Part shown: positions 8,647-17,679 of the stretch, in pieces
How positions within the stretch are numbered: position 1 is the first letter of the stretch
How the letters are laid out: every line of letters starts with the position of its first letter
Source of the DNA: an uncultured Pseudoxanthomonas sp.
GTDB taxonomy: Bacteria > Pseudomonadota > Gammaproteobacteria > Xanthomonadales > Xanthomonadaceae
DNA: 38,716 nt
Assembly: GCA_946479745.1 (NCBI GenBank)
Contig: CAMLGZ010000028.1
Coordinates: 1 to 38,716 of the forward strand
Direction of reading: 5' to 3'
Notes under the pieces: model-generated
Told to the model about the DNA's origin: nothing
Seen by the model: the letters and a program-made list of their open reading frames with translations, nothing else
Database searches by the model: none
Program-made: the position numbers and the translations under genes

Positions 8647-9864
8647 ATGCAGCAACTTCCCCCCGCGCAGTACGGCAGCCCCAGCGCAGAAGGCGAGCGC
8701 TTCGAACTGATCGATGCCTTGCGTGGTTTCGCACTGGCGGGCGTGCTGCTGGTTAACCTGGGTTCTTTCACACTCTATGCCTTCCTGGATGAAGCCGCGA
8801 AGGCGGCGCTGCCGACCGCCCGCTTCGACCGCATCGCCGATGCGATCAAATCTTTGTTGGTCGAGGACAAGGCGATTACATTGTTCTCGATGCTGTTCGG
8901 CCTTGGTTTTGCCCTGCAACTGGAACGCGCGGAAACGCGAGGTTCGGCCGGCTTGCGCCTGTACCTGCGCAGGATTGGAGCGCTGCTGTTGTTCGGCGTG
9001 GTGCATTCCTATCTGTTCTGGTGGGGAGACATCCTGCTGATCTATGCGTTGATGGGCCTGTTGCTGGTCGTTTGCCGGAATCTTTCGCAGCGCATGCTGC
9101 TGGTGCTGGGTTTTTTCGTGGCATTGGCGCCTGCGCTGGCTGAGCCTTGGATAGACGCCTTGTTGCAGGGCCTGCCAACCCAGGAGACGATGGAAAGAGC
9201 CAACATCGCGGCATTCTCGTCTCCGCGTTGGGCGCGGGCGCTGGCTCAGAATCTGGCGTTCTCGAACTGGGCCTACCTTGCGTGGTGGGGTGTGTTTCCT
9301 TTCGTTTTCGGGCGCTTCCTGCTGGGTTGCTGGGCCGGCAGGTCGGAGTTGCTGCAGCGACCAGACATTCATCGAGGCCTGCTACTGCGCCTGTTCCTGG
9401 TCACGGCCCTCATAGGTTCTGCGGCGACCTTGCTCGGCTACTTCGAGAGCCGCATAGCTAGCCGCATCGCGGTTTTGGCAGGACAGGCGGGAACTCTACT
9501 GTTTGAGATCATCCTGCGCACCGGTCCACTGGCATTGGGTATCGCTTACGCCACCGGTTTCGCATTGCTGTTCTTGCGTCCGTCATGCCGGCGTTACCTG
9601 CGTCCGTTAGCCCCAGTGGGGCGCATGGCGCTGAGCAATTACCTGCTCCAGACGGCGGTGTGCCTGTCGGTGTTCTATGGCGCCGGACTGGGCGTCGGGC
9701 CGAGGTATGGCCTTGTCGGCATATTGTCCACGTGGGTACTGTTGTTCGGCGCACAAATCTTTTTCAGCCATTGGTGGCTGTCGCGCTATCGTTTCGGCCC
9801 GATGGAATGGTTGTGGCGAAGCCTGACTTACGCACGCATGCAACCACTGAAACGCATCGCGTAG
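8647..9864 (+). CDS. DUF418-family integral membrane protein
   Basis: The 405-residue inner-membrane protein has about ten hydrophobic segments. The N-terminal ERFELIDALRGFALAGVLLV is the hallmark of DUF418/YeiB-like proteins, and the C-terminal portion (PVGRMALSNYLLQTAVCLSVF) is the conserved DUF418 domain. These proteins are distantly related to membrane acyltransferases; their substrate is not established. Its last codons overlap a palindromic repeat that supplies the TAG stop. It may be cotranscribed with the HD gene. No catalytic assignment can be made from sequence. Confidence 0.87.
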   Translation: MQQLPPAQYGSPSAEGERFELIDALRGFALAGVLLVNLGSFTLYAFLDEAAKAALPTARFDRIADAIKSLLVEDKAITLFSMLFGLGFALQLERAETRGSAGLRLYLRRIGALLLFGVVHSYLFWWGDILLIYALMGLLLVVCRNLSQRMLLVLGFFVALAPALAEPWIDALLQGLPTQETMERANIAAFSSPRWARALAQNLAFSNWAYLAWWGVFPFVFGRFLLGCWAGRSELLQRPDIHRGLLLRLFLVTALIGSAATLLGYFESRIASRIAVLAGQAGTLLFEIILRTGPLALGIAYATGFALLFLRPSCRRYLRPLAPVGRMALSNYLLQTAVCLSVFYGAGLGVGPRYGLVGILSTWVLLFGAQIFFSHWWLSRYRFGPMEWLWRSLTYARMQPLKRIA

Positions 9865-9935
9865 GTCGGGGCTACGCCCCGACTCGCAGAGGGCGGACAG
9901 GTTTCCCATGTGTCGGGGGCGTAGCCCCGACCTAC
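9861..9935. repeat. REP-type inverted pair
   Basis: The left unit at 9861-9883 (GTAGGTCGGGGCTAC then GCCCCGAC) and the inverted right unit at 9912-9935 form a palindromic pair around a 28-bp spacer. Each unit is itself a hairpin. Related single units occur at 15458-15481 and 19296-19319. The left unit contains the TAG stop of the DUF418 gene. Confidence 0.85.
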
Positions 9936-10144
9936 GGCAATGCGCCGCTTGGAGGAAGCGTGACCATCGGAGGATGCGCGGCCGGAACGAACAAGTAGAA
10001 TTGCCCCGCTGCAGCCGTTTGTGCGAAACGTTCGTTACGTTGTTTGGCCTTGTTTTTCACCGCTTCCAAAGGAAAGTGTGAGTTGCTTCGTATCGATTGC
10101 CGAAGCTACTCTCACGACGGGAGTGTCACTGAGGGGAAACAAGG

Positions 10145-10792
10145 ATGACGATACGCGTATACCTGATCGACGATCACGCGCTGGTGCGAACCGGCATGAA
10201 GATGATATTGGCCGGCGAAGTGGATATCGAAGTCGTGGGCGACGCCGACAACGGCGAAGACGCGTTGCGCCAGATACGCAGCCTGAAACCCGACGTGGTG
10301 CTGTGCGATCTGCATCTTCCGGGATTGAGCGGGTTGGAAATCACCGAACGCATCACCCGTGGCGACCTTGAGGCCAAAGTGATCATCGTGTCGGTGCTGG
10401 AAGACGGTCCGTTGCCCAAGCGCCTGCTGGAAGCCGGTGCCTGCGGATATATCGGCAAGGCCGGCGATGCGAGCGAACTATTGCGCGCAGTGCGCGAAGT
10501 GGCGCGCGGCAAACGCTACCTGGGTACGAATGTCGCGCAGAACATGGCGCTTTCCAACGTGGGCGGAAGCGCGTCGCCATTCGACGGATTGTCGCCGCGG
10601 GAGCTGGAAGTGGCGATGCTGCTCATCCAGGGATTGCGCCAGGAAGATATCGCCAAGCGCCTCAGCCTGAGCGCCAAGACGGTGAACACGCACAAGACGC
10701 GCTTGTTCCAGAAGGTCGGCATCCAGGACAGCATCGCACTGGCGCGGCTGGCCGCGCAGTACGGATTGCTGGATCCCGCGCATTCGCTGTAG
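10145..10792 (+). CDS. gacA: GacA/UvrY-type response regulator (NarL/FixJ family)
   Basis: The 215-residue response regulator has a receiver domain at about residues 3-120: acidic pair Asp9-Asp10, phospho-acceptor Asp55 (in VLCDLHLPG), and conserved Lys105. A LuxR-type helix-turn-helix follows at about 148-208 (LSPRELEVAMLLIQGLRQED and LSLSAKTVNTHKTRL). The segments LPKRLLEAGACGYIGKAG and SPFDGLSPRELEVAMLL track GacA/UvrY closely. In that family the partner kinase is GacS/BarA, and the output is Rsm small RNAs controlling post-transcriptional regulation. No kinase or uvrC is adjacent, so the specific symbol is by resemblance. A GAGGGG Shine-Dalgarno lies about 8 nt before the ATG. Confidence 0.88.
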   Translation: MTIRVYLIDDHALVRTGMKMILAGEVDIEVVGDADNGEDALRQIRSLKPDVVLCDLHLPGLSGLEITERITRGDLEAKVIIVSVLEDGPLPKRLLEAGACGYIGKAGDASELLRAVREVARGKRYLGTNVAQNMALSNVGGSASPFDGLSPRELEVAMLLIQGLRQEDIAKRLSLSAKTVNTHKTRLFQKVGIQDSIALARLAAQYGLLDPAHSL

Positions 10793-10819
10793 CGAACGCG
10801 CGGGGTGCCTGTCGCTCGA

Positions 10820-13800
10820 TCAGGCGCTACGTTCGCTGCCCTGATCCTTTTCTTCGCCTGCCGTTTCATCGTTCTCGGCAATCAGGGGCAGATCGCGCTC
10901 TTCGTGCTTTTCCACGGCCGCCGCCGGCTGCGGGGCGGGCATGGGCTCGAACAAGTGCCGTGTGACCGAGGAAGGCGTGTCGGCGTCGGCGGTGAAGAAC
11001 AGCGAACCGGTGTTGCCGACCGCCGACCGCACAGGCGCGGGCTTGGGCGGCTCGACGGCAGCCACGGGCGTGGCGGCCGGCTCGACATCGTGTCCGACGA
11101 CTACCTCAGGTACCTCAGGCGTGGGCTCGGGTGCGGCTTGCGCGGCGATCGAGGCCGCTTCCGCAGGTGCCGGATTTTCGACCAGGGTGAAGCTTTCGAC
11201 GGTGTCGTTCTTCAGGATTTCCTGTGCCGTCGCATTGGCTTCGGCCGGCGTAGCGATCACGAAGGACTCGGCTTGCGCGACGGATTCGGTCCGCGACTCG
11301 ACCGGCGATGTCGTCGATGCGGCTACGGGTTGCAGCGTTTCGACTGCCGCCGCTGGCTGAGTTTCGACCACGACAGCCGGAGCGGCAACGACAGGCTCGG
11401 GCATGGCCGCTTCCGGAGCAGGACGGGCCTGTTCGGGAACCGATGCGGCAACGGCAAGCGCCGCCACGGGCGCTGCGGGGGCCTGAGCGGCGGGACGTGC
11501 TACGGGAACGGCGGCAGGCGGCGTTTCGTCGTCGAAATCGAACTCCGGCTGCGAGCCGTTGGCGATGATGACCTGCGGCTGTTCGTCGTCGCCGAAATCC
11601 TCTGAACCGCCGGTTTCGTTGCCGGTGCCGGCTTCGCCCGCGCCACGACGCCTGCGGCGCCCACCGCGGCGACCCCGGCGGCGACGGCCAGTGCCATCTC
11701 CGGCTTCCGCGCTTTCCGCGGTTTCGCCTTCGTTGGAATCGTTGACAGCCGCAACCTGGGCGGAAGAGGCCTCTTTTTCATCCGTACCCGGGGTAACAGG
11801 CGCGGCGCTGACGACTGCTGCAGGCGCGGCACTGGTGGCAGGCGCCGGCTCAGCTACTGTCGCGGTAACCACCGCCGCCGTTGCGATGGCGGGCACCACA
11901 GTCAGATCGGCTGTTTCCGCCGCATTTTCCTGCCGGGGTTGCCTGGGCGCATCGTTGCGCGGCTGACGCTGCGGACGACCGCTGTTCTGGCCTGCTTCGC
12001 TCTGCGGCTTCTGCTGCTTGGGCGGGTTCTGCTGTTGCTTCGGCTGCTGCTGTTGCTTCTGCGGCTGCTCGTTGCGCTGCTTCTGCTGCTGGCCGCCCTG
12101 CTGCTGGACGGGCTGCGCGTTCTGCGGCTTGGGACCGCGCTGCTCGTCGCGGCGCTGGCCGCCTGCATTGCCACGGCCCTGATTCTGCTGGTTGCCGCGG
12201 CCGTCGCGGCGCTGGCCGTTGCGCTCATTGCCGCGTTCGTTGCGCTGGCGGTTTTCGCGCTGACGGGTTTGCTCGGCCAGGGTGGCGTTGGAAGTCTCGC
12301 TGGAACCACCGCCGAACACGCGCTTCAACCATCCCACTACGCCGCCGGAAGCGGCGGTTGCGGGTACGGACGAAACCGGGGCCTTGATGAATGCCGGTGC
12401 GGGCGCTGCCGCTTCCTCGCGTTCTTCGCGGATCGGTGCAGGCTGGCTGTGCTTCACGTGGGTGACGGCGGGCGCGGGTATGTTCAATTGCGCCTTGGTC
12501 AATGCGTGCACCGGCAGCTTGCGCGGCGTATTGCGCTGGTAGCTGGGCTTGGAGGATTCCTCGCCGAGCTCGTTCTCGCGGATACGGGTGACTTCGTAGT
12601 GCGGCGTATGCAAGGCTTCGTCGGCGACGATCACGATGGGCGCGTCGTGGCGCTTCTCGATTTCGCGCAACGCGTTGCGCTTTTCGTTGAGCAGGAAGTT
12701 GGCGATCTCCACCGGGGCCTGCACCAGCACCTGTCCGGTGTTCTCCTTCATCGCATGCTCTTCGGCCACGCGGATGATGGACAGCGACAGCGATTCGATA
12801 CTGCGCATGCGGCCGTGGCCTTCGCACTGCGGGCACACGATCTGGCTGGATTCGCCCAGAGAAGGACGCAGGCGCTGGCGGCTCATTTCCATCAGGCCGA
12901 AACGCGAGATGCGGCCGATCTGCACGCGTGCGCGGTCGTACTTGAGCGCGTTCTGCAGGCGGTTTTCGACATCGCGTTGGTGCTTGCTGCTGGACATGTC
13001 GATGAAGTCGATGACCACCAGGCCGCCCAGATCGCGCAGGCGCAGCTGGCGGGCCACTTCGTCGGCCGCTTCCATGTTGGTCTGGAAGGCGGTGTCTTCG
13101 ATGTCGCTGCCCTTGGTGGAGCGCGAAGAGTTGACGTCGATCGCGGTCAGCGCTTCGGTCTGGTCGACCACGATGGAGCCGCCCGAGGGCAGGCGCACGT
13201 TGCGCTCGTAGGCGCCTTCGATCTGCGATTCGATCTGGAAGCGGTTGAACAGCGGAATGTCGTCGGTGTAGTGCTTGAGTTTGCGCAGGTTGTGCGGCAT
13301 TACCTGCTCCATGAACTCCTTGGCGGTTTCATAGAGCTCGGGGGTGTCGACCAGGATCTCGCCGACGTCCGCACGCAGGTAGTCGCGCAGGGCGCGCACG
13401 ATCAGGCGCGATTCCTGGTAGATCAGGAATGGAGCCGGTTTGCTGAGCGCGGCTTCGGCGACCGAACGCCAGACCTGCAGCAGATAGTCCAGGTCCCATT
13501 GCAGCTCTTCGGCATCGCGGCCGACGCCGGCGGTGCGGATGATCACGCCCATGTCTTCGGGGATGACCAGCGCGTCCATCGCTTTCTTCAGTTCGGCGCG
13601 GTCGTCGCCCTCGATCCGGCGCGAGACGCCGCCGGCGGTGGGCGAGTTGGGCATCAGCACCATGTAGCGGCCGGCCAGCGAGATGAACGTGGTCAGGGCG
13701 GCGCCCTTGTTGCCGCGCTCGTCCTTGTCGACCTGCACCACCACTTCCTGGCCTTCGCGCAGGAGTTCCTTCAGGCCGGCCTTGTTGTGGTCGACGCCTG

Positions 13801-14038
13801 CCTGGAAATAGTCGCGGGAAATTTCCTTCAGCGGCAGGAAGCCATGGCGTTCACCGCCGTATTCGACGAAGGCCGCTTCCAGGGAAGGCTCGAGCCGGGT
13901 GATCCGGCCTTTGTAGATGTTGGACTTTTTCTGTTCTTTGGACGGTTGTTCGATATCGATGTCGTACAGGGTCTGTCCGTCAACGATGGCGACGCGCAGT
14001 TCTTCTTCCTGCGTCGCATTGATCAGCATACGTTTCAT
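10820..14038 (-). CDS. rne: Ribonuclease E
   Basis: RNase E is the essential endoribonuclease that starts mRNA decay, processes 5S rRNA and tRNA precursors, and organises the degradosome. The 1072-residue protein starts at ATG 14038 ([20 protein letters not shown]) with a GAGG about 8 nt upstream; the frame is open to 14161 but the extension is leader. The S1 RNA-binding domain is near residues 35-120. Catalytic Asp301 (in TAIDVNSS) and Asp344 (in VVIDFID) and the zinc-link CPQC (Cys402/Cys405) match E. coli spacing. After about 520 the protein becomes a disordered scaffold: an Arg/Asn/Gln-rich tract, a poly-Gln/Pro stretch, the arginine patch [16 protein letters not shown], and a long Ala/Pro/Val-rich tail. 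It is divergent from rluC, the conserved gammaproteobacterial arrangement. Confidence 0.97.
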   Translation of the reverse strand: MKRMLINATQEEELRVAIVDGQTLYDIDIEQPSKEQKKSNIYKGRITRLEPSLEAAFVEYGGERHGFLPLKEISRDYFQAGVDHNKAGLKELLREGQEVVVQVDKDERGNKGAALTTFISLAGRYMVLMPNSPTAGGVSRRIEGDDRAELKKAMDALVIPEDMGVIIRTAGVGRDAEELQWDLDYLLQVWRSVAEAALSKPAPFLIYQESRLIVRALRDYLRADVGEILVDTPELYETAKEFMEQVMPHNLRKLKHYTDDIPLFNRFQIESQIEGAYERNVRLPSGGSIVVDQTEALTAIDVNSSRSTKGSDIEDTAFQTNMEAADEVARQLRLRDLGGLVVIDFIDMSSSKHQRDVENRLQNALKYDRARVQIGRISRFGLMEMSRQRLRPSLGESSQIVCPQCEGHGRMRSIESLSLSIIRVAEEHAMKENTGQVLVQAPVEIANFLLNEKRNALREIEKRHDAPIVIVADEALHTPHYEVTRIRENELGEESSKPSYQRNTPRKLPVHALTKAQLNIPAPAVTHVKHSQPAPIREEREEAAAPAPAFIKAPVSSVPATAASGGVVGWLKRVFGGGSSETSNATLAEQTRQRENRQRNERGNERNGQRRDGRGNQQNQGRGNAGGQRRDEQRGPKPQNAQPVQQQGGQQQKQRNEQPQKQQQQPKQQQNPPKQQKPQSEAGQNSGRPQRQPRNDAPRQPRQENAAETADLTVVPAIATAAVVTATVAEPAPATSAAPAAVVSAAPVTPGTDEKEASSAQVAAVNDSNEGETAESAEAGDGTGRRRRGRRGGRRRRRGAGEAGTGNETGGSEDFGDDEQPQVIIANGSQPEFDFDDETPPAAVPVARPAAQAPAAPVAALAVAASVPEQARPAPEAAMPEPVVAAPAVVVETQPAAAVETLQPVAASTTSPVESRTESVAQAESFVIATPAEANATAQEILKNDTVESFTLVENPAPAEAASIAAQAAPEPTPEVPEVVVGHDVEPAATPVAAVEPPKPAPVRSAVGNTGSLFFTADADTPSSVTRHLFEPMPAPQPAAAVEKHEERDLPLIAENDETAGEEKDQGSERSA

Positions 14039-14460
14039 TGTGCGTTCCTCGCGCGCTGCTACCGCGCGGAACACCGTGGGTTTCGCATTCTGGATACTGC
14101 TCGCCACCCCTCGCGCAGGCGCGAACGGGGCAGGGGTTGGTTTCCAGCGCTGCAACACCACGGCAGGCCGCGGGAGCGCTTTGGTTCATTTAACAAATAT
14201 GTTTCGGACCGGAGGCTGCTCGGGAATAACCCTTGCGCCTCACGGGGCATGTTCAGCTACCGACGTCTGACGCATCGGGCGATGTCCGGATTCGCCGACC
14301 AGCCGCGGTAACATTCACTACCCCGTGGGCGGTGGCTACGCACTTTGCCGGAATCGCGGGAAGCTGGGCTTCTGGCCCGCAGCATCGTGAAGATGCTGGT
14401 TAACTTCCAGCGAAATCAAACCCTTATCTCGCCCCCCGAGTGTATCAGAATAAAAGACGG
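14039..14460. promoter_or_regulatory. rne / rluC divergent intergenic region
   Basis: This 422-bp gene-free stretch must hold both promoters and the rne 5' leader. No convincing open frame is present. It contains a compound stem at 14241-14327 and a 7-bp hairpin CAGCATC-GTGAA-GATGCTG at 14380-14398. In E. coli the long rne leader folds into hairpins that RNase E binds to control its own mRNA, so a similar role is likely here. Promoter hexamers could not be assigned with confidence. Confidence 0.6.
14241..14327 (-). promoter_or_regulatory. Structured element in probable rne leader
   Basis: Three perfectly matched helices nest in order: CACGGGG (14241-14247) with CCCCGTG (14321-14327), ATGT (14249-14252) with ACAT (14311-14314), and TACCG (14258-14262) with CGGTA (14306-14310). 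Small internal loops separate them, and the apex has a CATCG/CGATG hairpin. The strand is assumed to be that of rne. The role as an RNase E autoregulatory structure is inferred. Confidence 0.5.
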
Positions 14461-15441
14461 ATGACCGATCAGCCCCCCGCAAGCAGGCCCGAAGGGGCTA
14501 CCAAGACCGCCGTTCGCACCATCAAGGTGCCTGAAGACCGCGACGGACAGCGCCTGGACAACTTCCTGCTGGGCCAGCTGAAAGGCGCCCCGCGCAGCCT
14601 GGTCTACAAGCTGGTGCGCAGCGGGCAGGTTCGCATCAACGGCGGCCGGGCCAAGGCAGACCGCAAGCTGCTGTCCGGGGACGAAGTCCGTATCCCACCG
14701 GTCAGTCTCAGCGATCCCGAAGACAAGGCGCCGCCGCCGAGCGGGTTCCTGCAGCGGCTGGAGGCGGCGATCGTGTTCGAGGATGCACGCCTGCTGGTGC
14801 TGAACAAGCCCACGGGCGTGGCCAGCCATGGCGGCAGCGGCATCAGCCACGGCGCCATCGAGACCCTGCGTGCGCTGCGGCCCAACATGAACCTGGAACT
14901 GGTGCACCGGCTGGACCGGGATACCTCCGGCCTGCTGATCGTGGCCAAGAAGCGTTCCGCGCTGACAGAGTTGCAGGCGCTGATGCGCGAAGAGGGCGGC
15001 ACCGGCATCCGCAAGCGGTACCTGTCTTTATTGGTCGGGCGCATGCCCGACGGGGTCATGAGCGTGGACGCGCCGTTGCATGTGGGCCTGCGCCAGGGCG
15101 GCGAGCGCCATGTGCAGGTGAACGCTATCGGCAAGCCGTCGCTGAGCCACTTCAAGGTGCTTGAGCGTCGCGGTGGTCATTCCTATTGCGAAGTGAGAAT
15201 CGAGACTGGCCGCACCCACCAGATCCGTGTGCATGCCCAGCACATCGGCCACCCCGTGGCCGGCGACGACAAATACGGCGACGAGGCGGTCAACAAGCGG
15301 TTGCGCGAACAGGCGGGACTGAAGCGTCTGTTCCTGCATGCGGCGTCGCTGGAGTTCGCGCTGGACGGCGGGAAGGCGCCCTATGTGTTGAATGCGCCGC
15401 TGGCGGACGATCTGGCCGCGGCGCTGGATCGTCTGGCTTGA
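14461..15441 (+). CDS. rluC: 23S rRNA pseudouridine synthase RluC family
   Basis: RluC makes pseudouridine at positions 955, 2504 and 2580 (E. coli numbering) of 23S rRNA. The 326-residue protein has an N-terminal S4 RNA-binding domain (about residues 30-80, RLDNFLLGQLKGAPRSLVYK) and the RluA-type catalytic domain with HRLDRDTSG (149-157), where Asp152 is the catalytic aspartate. The later RIETGRTHQIRVHAQHIGHP block is the other family signature. The frame opens at 14440, but ATG 14461 (MTDQPPASRP) is the better start. Divergence from rne is conserved across gammaproteobacteria and supports rluC over rluD. Confidence 0.94.
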   Translation: MTDQPPASRPEGATKTAVRTIKVPEDRDGQRLDNFLLGQLKGAPRSLVYKLVRSGQVRINGGRAKADRKLLSGDEVRIPPVSLSDPEDKAPPPSGFLQRLEAAIVFEDARLLVLNKPTGVASHGGSGISHGAIETLRALRPNMNLELVHRLDRDTSGLLIVAKKRSALTELQALMREEGGTGIRKRYLSLLVGRMPDGVMSVDAPLHVGLRQGGERHVQVNAIGKPSLSHFKVLERRGGHSYCEVRIETGRTHQIRVHAQHIGHPVAGDDKYGDEAVNKRLREQAGLKRLFLHAASLEFALDGGKAPYVLNAPLADDLAAALDRLA

Positions 15442-15457
15442 TCCGCAGGTTCAACGC

Positions 15458-15481
15458 GTCCGGGGCGTAGCCCCGACCTAC
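15458..15481. repeat. REP-type single unit
   Basis: One palindromic unit (GTCCGGGGCGTAG then CCCCGACCTAC) lies in the 41-bp gap between convergent rluC and the TonB-domain lipoprotein. It is the same family as the pair at 9861-9935 and ends 1 bp before the lipoprotein stop codon, so it may also act as a bidirectional hairpin at transcript ends. Confidence 0.8.
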
Positions 15482-15482
15482 C

Positions 15483-15902
15483 TCAGGATTTCGCGTCGAG
15501 CGCGAAACACTCGGTTGGCCGTTCGGCCGGAGGCGTGAACCGCACCGGTACCTGCAGGCCCTGCACGACGGGCTTGCCGCCGCGGGTGGCCGCTTCGAAG
15601 ATCCAGGTATGCACGGCTTTCTCGGCCGAGGCGTCCAGCTTGGGCTGACCGCTGCTGGCGAGCAGTTTTACTTCCACCGGTTTGCCTTCGACACCGACCA
15701 CCACATTGAACACCACGGTGCCACCCACGTTGGCGCAGGCCAGTTCGATGGGATAGTCGGGCTTGGGCGTACTGACCGCGGCAAGCGGTGTCGAGGGGAT
15801 GACAGGGATGCCGGTGGAGGGAGCCTTGCACGCGCAAAGCAAACCCAATACCGAGAAAGCGAGTGCGGTTCCACGAACGCGGCAGTTGTGTTGGGCAGGC
15901 AT
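15483..15902 (-). CDS. Lipoprotein with TonB C-terminal domain
   Basis: The 139-residue protein starts with a lipoprotein signal ending in a lipobox (LGLLCAC, lipidated Cys near residue 25). The mature part is almost only a TonB C-terminal-like domain (about residues 48-130: PDYPIELACANVGGTVVFNV, then HTWIFEAATRGGKP). It lacks the long proline linker and membrane anchor of true TonB, so it cannot span the periplasm as an ExbBD-driven transducer. It probably uses the fold for periplasmic or outer-membrane binding. It lies just downstream of a second TonB-domain gene on the same strand, 25 bp apart, suggesting an operon. Confidence 0.8.
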   Translation of the reverse strand: MPAQHNCRVRGTALAFSVLGLLCACKAPSTGIPVIPSTPLAAVSTPKPDYPIELACANVGGTVVFNVVVGVEGKPVEVKLLASSGQPKLDASAEKAVHTWIFEAATRGGKPVVQGLQVPVRFTPPAERPTECFALDAKS

Positions 15903-15927
15903 GGTCGTCTCCAGTGCAGTTATCGAT

Positions 15928-16608
15928 CTAATTGCGGAAACCAGCGGAACCGTAAGTCATCGGTACGCGCACTACCGAGCGCACCGGCTTGCCGTTGGAA
16001 TCCTTTGCCGGTACATATCTTTGGGGAGCGGCGTCGACAGCCGCCTGGTCGATTTCGCGGTAACCACTGGAGGATTCCGGCATTACCGAATCCATCGAGC
16101 CTTGTTCTGTGACCGAGACCAGGAGTGTGACGTTGCCGATCAGTTTCCTGGCCTCAACGATATCGGGCCATTGGGCCGAGCGGGAGGAATGGCGATCCGG
16201 AGTTGCTGCAGAACCTGGCGGGATTTCGCTCCAGCAAGTATCCGCGTCCACCGCGAAATCGACCGGGATCCTGACCCGGCCGGCTGCCAGTTCACCATGC
16301 ACGACGGCGGGGTTGAACTTCCACTCTTTCGCGGCGCTCAGGGCAGCCTGATCGAGTTGCGGTGTCCTGCTGGATTTCTCTACCGTGGCTGAGACAGGGT
16401 GCCCGTGTTGATCGACATCGATGATCAGGACCACGGTCCCTTCCGTGCAAGCGTATTCCTTCGGGTGGGTCGGGCTGTGCATCCTTTTCGACGCGATATC
16501 GATGCTGGCGCCGATGTCGGTCATGTCCGGAGCCTGTGGCCGCGCCTTGTCCGGCAGCAACAACGCGCTTGCCGCGACCATAAGAAGAACAAAAGTGCGC
16601 ATGCGCAT
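15928..16608 (-). CDS. Secreted protein with two TonB C-terminal-like domains
   Basis: The 226-residue protein has an N-terminal signal peptide (MRMRTFVLLMVAASALLLPD) and no membrane anchor afterwards. Two repeats of the TonB C-terminal fold are visible: about residues 40-125 (EGTVVLIIDVDQHGHPVSAT ... AKEWKFNPA) and about 155-220 (GNVTLLVSVTEQGSMDSV ... QRYVPAKDSNGKPV). The double-domain form is unusual. Start choice: ATG 16608 has AGGG about 7 nt upstream; an ATG at 16602 is equally in frame. It lies between phhB and the TonB-domain lipoprotein on the same strand. Function is unknown; a periplasmic protein-binding role is likely. Confidence 0.75.
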   Translation of the reverse strand: MRMRTFVLLMVAASALLLPDKARPQAPDMTDIGASIDIASKRMHSPTHPKEYACTEGTVVLIIDVDQHGHPVSATVEKSSRTPQLDQAALSAAKEWKFNPAVVHGELAAGRVRIPVDFAVDADTCWSEIPPGSAATPDRHSSRSAQWPDIVEARKLIGNVTLLVSVTEQGSMDSVMPESSSGYREIDQAAVDAAPQRYVPAKDSNGKPVRSVVRVPMTYGSAGFRN

Positions 16609-16634
16609 TGCCGCCCTGGAAGGAATGGCTGGCA

Positions 16635-16976
16635 TCAGCCGGCCAGCGCGTCGGCTTTGGCCGCGCAGATAAAATCGTTCTCGCTGAGGCCGCCCACGTC
16701 GTGCGTGGAGTAGCGCACGACGGCCCGGTTGTAATGCACCCCAAGATCGGGGTGGTGATCTTCGGCGTGGGCAACATAGGCCAGCGCGTTCACGAAAGCC
16801 ATGGTCTGGTAGTAATTATCGAAATGGAAAGTCCGGCACAGTGCGCGGCCTTCTTCGACCAGGTCCCAGCCCGGAATCTCCCGGATCAGTTCAGCCACGC
16901 GGGCCTGGGTGAGTTTGTGCTCGCTCCCCTTGAGCGGCAGACAATGCGCTTGGGCCAGGGGGATCAGGTCGGACAT
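16635..16976 (-). CDS. phhB: Pterin-4a-carbinolamine dehydratase
   Basis: The 113-residue enzyme dehydrates 4a-hydroxytetrahydrobiopterin, recycling the pterin cofactor of phenylalanine hydroxylase. The catalytic signature EDHHPD (about residues 72-77) followed by [20 protein letters not shown] is characteristic. The N-terminal [10 protein letters not shown] is the usual helix. No phhA lies beside it in this window, so cofactor recycling for a distant hydroxylase is assumed. It is the first gene of a minus-strand group; the next starts 26 bp downstream. It is divergent from nfuA across 93 bp. Confidence 0.95.
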   Translation of the reverse strand: MSDLIPLAQAHCLPLKGSEHKLTQARVAELIREIPGWDLVEEGRALCRTFHFDNYYQTMAFVNALAYVAHAEDHHPDLGVHYNRAVVRYSTHDVGGLSENDFICAAKADALAG

Positions 16977-17069
16977 GGGGGTTTCCTCGGCTTGGACTGG
17001 CTGAACGTATCATCCACACCGTTACGTGCTCGAATGAGCGTCTGACAATAGGGTGGCTAGAATAGCCGC

Positions 17070-17666
17070 ATGATCCATATCTCCGACACCGCCCAGACCC
17101 ATTTCCGCAAGCTGATCGAACGCGAGGCGCTGCCCGGCCTGGGCGTGCGCCTGAGCGCGGTCGATCCAGGCACCGCGCGCGCCGATGCGCGTCTTGAATT
17201 CGCCGAGCCGCGCGATCTGGTCGGCGACGAATGGGCAGTCGACTGCGAAGGCTTCACCGTTTATGTCGATGCGCAAAGCGTGGCCTGGCTGGACGGCGCC
17301 GAGATCGACTACGTCACCCAGGGCGCCGGCAGTCAGCTCACCATCAAGGCGCCCAAGATCAAGGGACAGGCGCCGGCCGAATCCGCTTCTCTGGTGGAGC
17401 GCGTGCGGTGGGTGGTGGAGAACGAAATCAATCCGCAGCTCGCCCAGCACAAGGGCAGGGTGGCGGTGGAGCAGGTAAGCGCAGAAGGCGTGGTGTTGCT
17501 GCGCTTCGGCGGCGGCTGCAACGGTTGCGGCATGGCGGACGTGACCTTGAAGCAGGGTATCGAGAAGACCTTGATGGCGCGTGTACCCGGCATCACCGCG
17601 GTGCGCGACGTCACCGATCACGATACCGGCGACGCACCGTACATTCCGCGCGACAACGCGGCCTGA
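17070..17666 (+). CDS. nfuA: Fe-S biogenesis scaffold/carrier NfuA
   Basis: NfuA binds and delivers 4Fe-4S clusters to client proteins, particularly under oxidative stress or iron limitation. The 198-residue protein has the expected two-domain layout: a degenerate A-type N-terminal domain (about residues 1-95) and a C-terminal Nfu domain with the cluster-binding CNGC (Cys150, Cys153, in [12 protein letters not shown]). Length matches E. coli NfuA (191). A small hairpin GGCTA-GAA-TAGCC (17055-17067) sits directly before the ATG in place of a clear Shine-Dalgarno. It is followed after 13 bp by a membrane-protein gene. Confidence 0.96.
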   Translation: MIHISDTAQTHFRKLIEREALPGLGVRLSAVDPGTARADARLEFAEPRDLVGDEWAVDCEGFTVYVDAQSVAWLDGAEIDYVTQGAGSQLTIKAPKIKGQAPAESASLVERVRWVVENEINPQLAQHKGRVAVEQVSAEGVVLLRFGGGCNGCGMADVTLKQGIEKTLMARVPGITAVRDVTDHDTGDAPYIPRDNAA

Positions 17667-17679
17667 TCCGCACTTCCCG

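Noticed and set aside
9861..9935. CRISPR-like repeat
   Set aside because: Only two inverted units with one spacer, plus scattered single units; this is a REP pair, not an array.
11939..14311. 790-residue open frame antisense to rne
   Set aside because: It is a high-GC shadow frame opposite a clear RNase E gene; its composition is that of a reverse-frame artefact and it has no domain.
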